Source of the DNA: Elusimicrobiota bacterium
Lineage (GTDB): Bacteria > Elusimicrobiota > Elusimicrobia > 2-01-FULL-59-12 > JACPXA01
Length of the DNA: 10,759 nucleotides
Assembly (NCBI GenBank): GCA_016196785.1
Contig: JACPXA010000082.1
Span: 1-10,759 of the forward strand
Direction: 5' to 3'
In this document: piece after piece, positions 1 through 5,203 of the stretch
Numbering within the stretch: position 1 is the stretch's first letter
Layout of the letters: each line of letters opens with the position of its first letter
Program-made: the position numbers and the translations under genes
Notes under the pieces: model-generated
Told to the model about the DNA's origin: nothing
The model's input: the letters and a program-made list of their open reading frames with translations, nothing else
Database searches by the model: none

Positions 1-1
1 A

Positions 2-1186
2 CTGGCGGAGCACGGCTGGCTGGAGATGACCGTGGATAGCCAGAAGCGGCGGATCGCCATTCACCGAATTCATCTCGAAGAGGATGCCGGGAAACTGCTC
101 CACGCCGTGGGGAGCCAAGCGCTTCCCTACTCGTTGGTGGACCTGAACCGCTGCGGGGTTCCGCTGATCGAGATTGTCTCCGAACCCGATCTCCGCTCCC
201 CTGAGGAGGCCTTTGCCTATCTGACCGCCTTGAAAACGCTGCTCCAATATGTCGAGGTGTCGGACTGCGATATGGAGAAAGGGTCATTGCGCTGCGACGC
301 CAATGTCTCGGTGCGGCCCGTCGCTGAAGCCACCCTCGGGACGAGGAGCGAGGTAAAAAACCTGAACTCCTTCCGAGCCGTTCGAGACGCGTTAACCCAT
401 GAGATCAAGCGGCAAACCCAACTGCTCCAATCGGGAGGCCGGGTCGTCCAAGAGACCCGACTGTGGGATGCCAAGCGACAAGTCACCGAGTCGCTGCGCT
501 CCAAAGAGGAGGCCCATGACTATCGGTACTTTCCCGAGCCGGATCTCGTGCCGCTCCGGTTATCCCCAGATGTCATTGACCCCATTCGCCAGGCCCTTCC
601 TGAATTGCCCACGGCCCGTCGGGCGCGGTTCGTGAATCAGTATGGCCTCTCCAACTACGACGCCAGCGTCTTAACCGCTGATAAAGCACTGGCGGACTAC
701 TATGAGGCCGCGCTTCGGGCGGTGTCATCAGGAAAAGAACTCAGCGCCGACACCGCCAAGACCGTCACCAACTGGGTCACCACTGAACTCTTGGGGCGGC
801 TGAACGTCGCGGGGAAACCCATCACCGAGTCGCCGGTGTCTCCCCAACACATTGGCGCCTTGGTCGGGTTGCTACAGCAGGGGACCATTTCTGGTAAAAT
901 TGCTAAAGAGGTGTTTACCGAATGTTTCACCACGGGGGCAGCTCCTGAACAGATCGTCAAGACCCGGGGACTCGTTCAGGTCAGCGATCCCCAGGTGGTG
1001 TCCCGGTGGATCGAGGAGGTGATACAGGAACAGTCCAAGATGGCGGAGGAGTATCGCGGGGGCAAGGAACAGGCCTTGGGCGCGCTCGTGGGAGCGATCA
1101 TGAAAAAGTCCCAGGGTAAAGCCAACCCTCAACTCGTGAACCGACTACTCAAAGAACGTCTAGGCAGGGGTCAGGCTATATCATGA
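2..1186 (+). CDS. gatB: Aspartyl/glutamyl-tRNA(Asn/Gln) amidotransferase subunit B, 5'-truncated by window edge
   Basis: GatB is the subunit of GatCAB that binds misacylated Asp-tRNA(Asn) or Glu-tRNA(Gln), phosphorylates the acyl group and receives ammonia from GatA. The reading frame is open from base 2, so the gene begins upstream; the ATG at 26 is internal. Family landmarks, counted from that ATG, are RIHLEEDAGKLLH (15-27), the NRCGVPLIEIVSEPDL block (41-56), the DMEKGSLRCDANVSVRP block (82-98), EVKNLNSFRA (109-118) and HDYRYFPEPDLVPL (164-177). The C-terminal GatB/YqeY tRNA-binding domain is complete and ends with GKANPQLVNRLLKERL near the TGA at 1184-1186. Full GatB is about 470-490 residues, so roughly 80-100 N-terminal residues are missing. 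The last bases of the gene overlap a 19-bp palindrome (1179-1197). Identity is very secure; the start is simply outside the window. Confidence 0.97.
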   Translation: MAEHGWLEMTVDSQKRRIAIHRIHLEEDAGKLLHAVGSQALPYSLVDLNRCGVPLIEIVSEPDLRSPEEAFAYLTALKTLLQYVEVSDCDMEKGSLRCDANVSVRPVAEATLGTRSEVKNLNSFRAVRDALTHEIKRQTQLLQSGGRVVQETRLWDAKRQVTESLRSKEEAHDYRYFPEPDLVPLRLSPDVIDPIRQALPELPTARRARFVNQYGLSNYDASVLTADKALADYYEAALRAVSSGKELSADTAKTVTNWVTTELLGRLNVAGKPITESPVSPQHIGALVGLLQQGTISGKIAKEVFTECFTTGAAPEQIVKTRGLVQVSDPQVVSRWIEEVIQEQSKMAEEYRGGKEQALGALVGAIMKKSQGKANPQLVNRLLKERLGRGQAIS

Positions 1187-1197
1187 TAATCATGATA
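1179..1197. promoter_or_regulatory. 19-bp perfect palindrome resembling a Fur-family box
   Basis: TATCATGATAATCATGATA is a perfect inverted repeat of 9 bp arms around one central base. Aligned without gaps to the classical Fur box GATAATGATAATCATTATC it matches at 15 of 19 positions, including the whole central ATGATAATCAT. It overlaps the gatB stop codon and lies 29 bases before the ATG of the secreted-protein gene at 1227. A good -10-like hexamer, GATAAT (1185-1190), lies inside it, but I see no convincing -35. Binding by a Fur/Zur/PerR-type repressor is inferred from sequence only; no such regulator is in the window. Confidence 0.55.
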
Positions 1198-1226
1198 ACT
1201 TCATCCTAGGAAAGGAGGACACTCAA

Positions 1227-1667
1227 ATGAAGAAGTCAATACTTGGTCAGTGTATCGCAGTAGCGCTGGTGATGCCGACCGTGGGGTTATTCGCCGCCGA
1301 ACATCCAACAACCTCAGGTCACGAACATCCCACAGCTCCCAGCCAAACGCAGGTGAAGGCCCCCGCTACTTCCACTCCAGCCACTGTTCAAGGGGAAATC
1401 CTCGACATGGTCTGTTATATGGACCATGGGGAGAAAGGGGCGAAACACAAGGCGTGCGCTGAGAAGTGCATCAAGGGAGGTGCCCCCGTCGGTCTCCTCA
1501 CCGCGGATGGCGCGGTGTATCTCTTGTTAGAGGATCACAACGCCCCAGCTCCGTACCAGACATTGAAAGGCATGGCAGCGGAGCAGGTGACGGTCCAAGG
1601 AACCATCGTCAATCGAGGCGGGGTCCAAGGTCTGGTCGTCAAATCCATGAATAAGGCGAAAGCCTAA
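1227..1667 (+). CDS. Secreted small protein with conserved Cys/His motif, function unknown
   Basis: A 146-residue protein with a clear Sec signal peptide: MKK, a hydrophobic stretch to about residue 22, and likely cleavage at FAA around 23-24. The mature N-terminus is His-rich (EHPTTSGHEHPT, 25-36) and followed by a Pro/Thr/Ala linker to about 52. The conserved-looking core starts at GEILDMVCYMDHG (56-68) and holds Cys63, Asp66, His67, His74, Cys77 and Cys81 (CAEKC). A beta-rich stretch follows (VYLLLEDH, VTVQGTIVNRGG, LVVKS), which looks like a small OB-like barrel. I recall similar proteins in environmental and nitrifier-type genomes as uncharacterised, but cannot name a family. The Cys/His set suggests metal or haem binding, which agrees with the Fur-like box just upstream. 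The start is supported by AAAGGAGGA (1211-1219), 7 bases before the ATG. Probably the first gene of an operon with the DUF2231 and Crp/Fnr genes. Confidence 0.85.
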   Translation: MKKSILGQCIAVALVMPTVGLFAAEHPTTSGHEHPTAPSQTQVKAPATSTPATVQGEILDMVCYMDHGEKGAKHKACAEKCIKGGAPVGLLTADGAVYLLLEDHNAPAPYQTLKGMAAEQVTVQGTIVNRGGVQGLVVKSMNKAKA

Positions 1668-1670
1668 TAT

Positions 1671-1675
1671 AGGAG
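1671..1675 (+). promoter_or_regulatory. Shine-Dalgarno AGGAG pointing to a non-canonical ATT start
   Basis: AGGAG follows the stop of the preceding gene by three bases and sits 11 bases before ATT (1687-1689). In that frame no ATG, GTG or TTG occurs between the upstream stop codon (1648-1650) and GTG 1759, which lies inside the conserved domain. Confidence 0.5.
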
Positions 1676-1686
1676 CCTGTCCGAGT

Positions 1687-2118
1687 ATTCCAGCGATCGA
1701 ACTCTACCTTCTCCATCCGATTGCAGTCCATTTCCCGATTGCGTTCCTTGTCGCCGGGGTGGTGGCGGAGGGAGCCTCCCTGGTGTTTCAGCGCCAGGCG
1801 TGGCTGGTGTCTGCTGCCACCTGGCTGTTGTGGGTGGGGACGCTGGGGGTGTGGGCGGCGGTGGGGTTAGGCCTCCTGGCGGAACAGACCGCTCCCCACG
1901 TCCCTGCGGCGTGGGAGGAGCTCCATGACCATAAGATCCTCGGGTTCTGGACCGCCGGGCTGTTCTCTGGGCTTTCGCTGTGGGCTCTGTTGTTTCCAGG
2001 CCGATGGCGGTGGTTCTTTCGGGGAGTTTGGCTCATTGCTGTCGGGATGCTGATCGCCACAGGGTTCCATGGAGGAGAACTCGTGTTTCACTTTGGGATG
2101 GGGGTCCATCGTCCCTAG
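1687..2118 (+). CDS. DUF2231-type small integral membrane protein (probable ATT start)
   Basis: A hydrophobic protein of about 143 residues with around four membrane helices. The N-terminal motif HPIAVHFPIAF (10-20) and the C-terminal HGGELVFHFGMGV (128-140) are hallmarks of the DUF2231 family, which often lies near cytochrome or redox genes; its function is not established. A further conserved HDHK lies at 80-83. The invariant histidines could bind haem or metal, but this is inference. If the first standard start, GTG 1759, were used, the HPxxVHFP helix would be lost, so initiation must be upstream. The best candidate is ATT 1687 (giving a start of M-P-A-I-E-L-Y) after AGGAG at 1671-1675. 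A single-base sequence error that turned ATG into ATT is the main alternative. It lies 19 bases after the secreted-protein gene and 44 bases before the regulator, so co-transcription is likely. Confidence 0.8.
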   Translation: MPAIELYLLHPIAVHFPIAFLVAGVVAEGASLVFQRQAWLVSAATWLLWVGTLGVWAAVGLGLLAEQTAPHVPAAWEELHDHKILGFWTAGLFSGLSLWALLFPGRWRWFFRGVWLIAVGMLIATGFHGGELVFHFGMGVHRP

Positions 2119-2145
2119 ATAACCGGCGGCATAACGGCGTATTTT

Positions 2146-2156
2146 AAGAGGTGATC
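2146..2156 (+). promoter_or_regulatory. Extended Shine-Dalgarno that selects a TTG start for the regulator
   Basis: AAGAGGTGATC is the 16S rRNA tail complement AAGGAGGTGATC with one G missing. The GTG at 2151 lies inside it, so that GTG is more likely part of the ribosome-binding site than a start codon. The in-frame TTG at 2163 is six bases past the end of the match and is the better start. Confidence 0.6.
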
Positions 2157-2162
2157 AACCTG

Positions 2163-2825
2163 TTGAGCAACATCCGTCTGTTTGAGGGTTTGAGCGATGC
2201 CGAGCTGGAGGAGATCCGTCCGCTGCTCGTGGAGAAACGAGTGCAAAAAGGGGAACGGCTCTTCGAGGAAGGGGCGATGTGCGAACAGATCTTCGTCATC
2301 GTTGCGGGGAAGGTCAAGTTGACGCGATTTGGAGACAGCGGTCGGGAGCAAATCTTAGAGCTGTTGGGTCCTGGCGATTCCTGTGCCTGTCATCCAGGTG
2401 TGGGAAACTGGTGCTGCAGTGCGTCCGCGGAAGCGGTGAGCGAGACAGCACTCCTCCTGCTGCGCCGACAGGATTACATTCGTCTCGTCCAGAACAATTC
2501 CAAGCTCTCTCTGACACTCTCCAAAATCTTTGCCCGGCGTCTCCAAGCGGTCAACGCGCTCGTTGAACAAGTGTCCCTGAAAGACGTCAAGAAACGGTTG
2601 GTCACGTTGCTCCTCACGTTGGCCAGGGAAAGGGGAATCCCGATTCCCCGTGGGGTTCTGATTCCCACTGATTTCACCCGTGAAGAGTTAGCCGCCCGTA
2701 TTGGTACCTCCCGAGAGACCGTCGTCCGCTATCTGTACGAGTTGAAGAAAGCCAAACTGATTGACCTGAAGTCCCGCCGACAGATTACCATTCTCGATCC
2801 GGCCGCCCTCGAGCGCCTGCGGTAG
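2163..2825 (+). CDS. Crp/Fnr-family transcriptional regulator with cysteine-rich sensor pocket
   Basis: A 220-residue protein from TTG 2163 (224 if GTG 2151 is used). It has the Crp/Fnr layout: N-terminal cyclic-nucleotide-binding-like beta roll (about 5-100, with FEEGAMCEQIFVIVAGKVKL), a long dimerisation helix (about 105-140) and a C-terminal winged helix (about 145-215). The usual phosphate-binding cassette of CRP is replaced by LGPGDSCACHPGVGNWCCSA, with Cys74, Cys76, Cys84 and Cys85; a fifth cysteine is Cys40. cAMP binding is therefore unlikely, and an FeS, haem, metal or thiol sensor is plausible. It lacks the N-terminal cysteine cluster of FNR. The recognition helix GTSRETVVRYLYEL carries R184, E185 and R189, the same R-E-x3-R pattern that CRP uses to read GTGA. 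A GTGA-N6-TCAC site lies 36 bases downstream of this gene, before the haemerythrin-like gene. Confidence 0.92.
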   Translation: MSNIRLFEGLSDAELEEIRPLLVEKRVQKGERLFEEGAMCEQIFVIVAGKVKLTRFGDSGREQILELLGPGDSCACHPGVGNWCCSASAEAVSETALLLLRRQDYIRLVQNNSKLSLTLSKIFARRLQAVNALVEQVSLKDVKKRLVTLLLTLARERGIPIPRGVLIPTDFTREELAARIGTSRETVVRYLYELKKAKLIDLKSRRQITILDPAALERLR

Positions 2826-2860
2826 CGCCTCCTCGCTTTTCTAAAGCCCTCTCTCTGAAT

Positions 2861-2876
2861 AGTGACCGACGTCACT
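2861..2876. promoter_or_regulatory. CRP-type operator candidate upstream of the haemerythrin-like gene
   Basis: AGTGACCGACGTCACT is a perfect 6-bp inverted repeat with a 4-base spacer. Seen as A-GTGA-N6-TCAC-T it matches the CRP/FNR-superfamily pattern TGTGA-N6-TCACA in all positions except the outermost pair. It is centred at 2868.5. A -10-like TAGGCT at 2898-2903 would put transcription start near 2910 and the site near -41.5, the class II activator position; the -10 match is weak. The adjacent regulator has the matching recognition helix. Confidence 0.55.
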
Positions 2877-2918
2877 GATGTTTCCATGTGCCTCTGGTAG
2901 GCTAAACTTGGAACCATC

Positions 2919-2943
2919 GGCCAAAGGCCTCGGGCGTTTGGCC
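2919..2943 (+). other. Hairpin in the probable 5' leader, just before the ribosome-binding site
   Basis: GGCCAAA and TTTGGCC form a perfect 7-bp stem with an 11-base loop. The stem ends 4 bases before AAAGGAGG (2948-2955), the Shine-Dalgarno of the haemerythrin-like gene. There is no T-run, so it is not a terminator. It could stabilise the transcript or affect translation; this is inferred from position only. Confidence 0.4.
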
Positions 2944-2959
2944 AGTCAAAGGAGGCAGG

Positions 2960-3481
2960 ATGGTCACTGACAGTCCGTTTGTCGTCCTTGAGGACGACCA
3001 CCGAGCGGTACTGGCGCGGTTAGAGCTTTTGCAAGAAGCGCTCGCTGGCCTCAAGTATGAGCGGAGAGGGTTGCTCGCCAAAAATCTCGCGGCGATTCAG
3101 GATGTGAGCGATTTCTTAGAGCGAACCGTGATCCCCCACATGCGGCTGGAAGAACAGGTGGGCTTCCCGTATTTAGAACGACACATCCCCAAATTGGGAG
3201 GCCCCATTCACGTATTGATCATGGAGCACCAGGACTTTAGGGACAAACACGCTGAACTGAGAGCCAGCCTCCCGCGCGGGAGGGACAACGCTGGCGAGCC
3301 GACGCCTGAGGTGTTGAAACAACTCGAGGAGGTCGGGACCTATGTGGTTCTCCTGGTGAGAAATCATATTCGGCAGGAGCGAGAGATCCTCTTTGCGGTT
3401 GCGGAGGCGGCCTTAAAACCCAGCGAGAAAGCTCAACTGCTACAGGCGTTGCAGGAAGAGAAGTCTTCTCGGAGAGCATGA
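2960..3481 (+). CDS. Haemerythrin-like HHE-domain protein
   Basis: A 173-residue soluble protein without signal peptide, predicted as a helical bundle. The diiron-type histidines and glutamates are in order: H in LEDDHRAV (about 14), H and E in VIPHMRLEEQ (about 60-65), H in IMEHQDFRDKH (about 89-96), and H plus E in VRNHIRQEREILF (about 135-143). This is the usual pattern of haemerythrin/HHE cation-binding proteins, which carry or sense O2 or NO, or take part in repair of iron-sulfur proteins. The start is supported by AAAGGAGG at 2948-2955, four bases before ATG. It has its own upstream region of about 134 bases with a CRP-type operator and hairpin, so it is likely controlled separately from the upstream genes, possibly by the neighbouring Crp/Fnr protein. 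The substrate cannot be read from sequence. Confidence 0.9.
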   Translation: MVTDSPFVVLEDDHRAVLARLELLQEALAGLKYERRGLLAKNLAAIQDVSDFLERTVIPHMRLEEQVGFPYLERHIPKLGGPIHVLIMEHQDFRDKHAELRASLPRGRDNAGEPTPEVLKQLEEVGTYVVLLVRNHIRQEREILFAVAEAALKPSEKAQLLQALQEEKSSRRA

Positions 3482-3505
3482 GCGATCGAAGGGGAGGTGA
3501 TCACC

Positions 3506-3670
3506 ATGGGAGGAGGAGAGGCCGGGCCAGGGTGTTGCGAACGGTGCGGTGAAGTCGGGGCGGTCCGCAAGGTCTCCTGGCAGTACCTGTGTGCGAAATG
3601 CCGGCAGGTGTATGAAACCGAAGCGTTGAGGCACCAGGGTGTCAAAAAAGACGCTCAGAAGCCGACTTAA
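3506..3670 (+). CDS. Small zinc-ribbon protein (54 residues) overlapping the glutamine synthetase start
   Basis: A short ORF with an exceptionally strong ribosome-binding site, GGGGAGGTGATC (3491-3502), three bases before the ATG. The product has Cys11-x2-Cys14, a 14-residue span containing VRKVSWQYLC, then Cys29-x2-Cys32: a one-knuckle-pair zinc ribbon. An additional Cys10 precedes the first pair. The C-terminal third is polar and basic (VKKDAQKPT). I do not recognise a named family. It may bind RNA or protein, or be a small regulator of the adjacent glutamine synthetase, but nothing shows this directly. It starts 24 bases after the haemerythrin-like gene and overlaps the glutamine synthetase ORF by 32 bases if that begins at GTG 3639, so the two may be translationally coupled. 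Confidence 0.7.
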   Translation: MGGGEAGPGCCERCGEVGAVRKVSWQYLCAKCRQVYETEALRHQGVKKDAQKPT

Positions 3671-5021
3671 ACATTCCCCTCAGGATGAGGGTCATGTCCA
3701 GGTGACCCCGGAACAGATCCTGCAGCTCGTCCAGGAGCGGGATATCCGGTTCATCCGCCTGTGGTTCGTGGACATCTTGGGGCAACTCAAAGCCTTTGCC
3801 ATCACCTCTCGGGAGCTGGAGGGAGCGCTGAAGGATGGGATGGGCTTTGACGGGTCCTCGATTGAGGGGTTTGCTCGCATCTATGAGTCTGATCTTGTCG
3901 CCAAACCCATCCCGGAGACGTTTCAAGTGCTCCCGTGGCGTCCCAAGGAAGCGGGGGTCGCCCGGATGTTCTGCGACATCCTCACCCCGGAAGGGAAACC
4001 CTTCCCGGGCGACCCCCGCTACATTCTGAAGCAACTGTTAGCGCAAGCGGCCAAGATGGGCTTCACCTATTATACCGGTCCAGAGTTGGAATATTTCTAC
4101 TTTAAGTCGCCACAGGTTCTCGAAGGGCTTGATGAGGGAGGGTACTTCGATTCAGTGCTCTCGGACGAATCGCATGACCTGCGTCGGCAAACCATCCTGT
4201 ATCTTGAGCAGATGGGGATTCCCGTGGAGTATTCCCACCATGAGGTGGCGGCCAGCCAGCACGAGATTGACCTCCGGTATGCCGACGCCTTGATCATGGC
4301 GGATCGGGTGATCACGCATAAGGTCGTCGTCAAGCAGGTGGCTCACGCCGCTGGGGTGTACGCCTCCTTTATGCCGAAACCCATCGCTGGGATCAATGGG
4401 AGTGGGATGCATGTCCACCAGTCCCTGTTCAAAGAGGGACAGAACGCCTTTTTCTCCGCTAAGGATCCCTGTTACCTCTCCGACTTGGCAAGGCATTTCA
4501 TCGCAGGGATCCTGAAGCACGCGAGGGAAATCTGCCTGGTGACCAATCAGTGGGTGAACTCCTACAAACGCCTGGTGCCCGGTTATGAAGCTCCGGTCTA
4601 CATCTGTTGGGGACGCCGGAACCGCTCTGCCTTAGTCCGGATCCCGGAGTACAAACCGGGCCGCTCCGCGGCCACCCGGATCGAGGTTCGATTTCCGGAC
4701 CCGGCCTGCAACCCCTACCTCGCCTTCGCCGTGCTGCTGGCCGCCGGCCTCGCTGGGGTGCGGGGGAAATATCCGCTCCCCGACCCCGTGGAGGCCGATG
4801 TCTATGAGATGAGCGAACTCGAACGCCACGCCAAGCTGGTCGAGACCTTACCAGGCTCTTTGATCGAAGCGCTCGAGGTCGCGGAGGGATCTTCGATCGT
4901 CCGTGAGGTATTGGGAGAGCCACTGTTCACCAAGCTGTTGCTGAACAAACGGATTGAATGGGACGCCTACCGAACGCATGTCTCGGACTACGAGCTTAAA
5001 CGGTATCTACCGATCCTTTAG
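3639..5021 (+). CDS. glnA: Glutamine synthetase, type I
   Basis: Catalyses ATP-dependent formation of glutamine from glutamate and ammonia, acting as a cytoplasmic dodecamer. The 460-residue ORF has the N-terminal beta-Grasp domain with DGSSIEGFARIYESDL (71-86) and the catalytic domain with the metal-binding GPELEYFYF (147-155), NGSGMHVHQSL (253-263), the ATP/glutamate-binding RLVPGYEAPVY (311-321), and RIEVRFPDP (347-355). Length and the lack of a clear adenylylation-loop insertion fit the alpha-type GSI, in which feedback control is more usual than adenylylation; Tyr389 in DVYEMSE lies in the corresponding region, so modification is not excluded. Start choice is open: GTG 3639 has GAGG at 3628-3631, while GTG 3702 (V-T-P-E-Q) matches the usual family N-terminus and would give 439 residues. 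The first 21 residues are basic and look non-conserved. Confidence 0.95.
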   Translation: MSKKTLRSRLKHSPQDEGHVQVTPEQILQLVQERDIRFIRLWFVDILGQLKAFAITSRELEGALKDGMGFDGSSIEGFARIYESDLVAKPIPETFQVLPWRPKEAGVARMFCDILTPEGKPFPGDPRYILKQLLAQAAKMGFTYYTGPELEYFYFKSPQVLEGLDEGGYFDSVLSDESHDLRRQTILYLEQMGIPVEYSHHEVAASQHEIDLRYADALIMADRVITHKVVVKQVAHAAGVYASFMPKPIAGINGSGMHVHQSLFKEGQNAFFSAKDPCYLSDLARHFIAGILKHAREICLVTNQWVNSYKRLVPGYEAPVYICWGRRNRSALVRIPEYKPGRSAATRIEVRFPDPACNPYLAFAVLLAAGLAGVRGKYPLPDPVEADVYEMSELERHAKLVETLPGSLIEALEVAEGSSIVREVLGEPLFTKLLLNKRIEWDAYRTHVSDYELKRYLPIL

Positions 5022-5034
5022 CGGACGTTTCGCT

Positions 5035-5052
5035 GCGAAGCGCGTTCTTCGC
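5035..5052 (+). other. Short hairpin downstream of glutamine synthetase
   Basis: GCGAAG and CTTCGC form a 6-bp stem with a 6-base loop, 13 bases after the glnA stop. No U-tract follows, so it is not a standard intrinsic terminator; it may be a 3'-end structure or chance. Confidence 0.25.
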
Positions 5053-5203
5053 CAGTCTCACATTGATTCGACGAAACCGTCCGGTGCCTCGGATTATCAG
5101 TTATGCTATGAGTGCACGAAAGGACGGAACTTCGGACAACACGGTGTGCAAAAAGGGGGCGCAGTGGATTACGCCTCAATTATCAGGACCAAGGGGGGAA
5201 ACA

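Noticed and set aside
3496..3505. GGTGATCACC palindrome as an operator
   Set aside because: It is explained by the extended Shine-Dalgarno GGGGAGGTGATC followed by the spacer before ATG 3506.
4498..4923. Minus-strand ORF antisense to glutamine synthetase
   Set aside because: Arg/Pro/Ser-rich composition typical of an antisense shadow in GC-rich coding DNA; no domain.
5023..5082. Long-range pairing GGACGTTTCG with CGAAACCGTCC after glnA as a riboswitch or terminator
   Set aside because: The arms are about 40 bases apart with a bulge, there is no U-tract and no known riboswitch core; chance is likely.
5063..5203. In-frame N-terminal extension of the Cyc2-like protein (start at ATG 5063)
   Set aside because: The extra 47 residues are polar, not family-like, and would bury the signal peptide; ATG 5204 has a strong Shine-Dalgarno.
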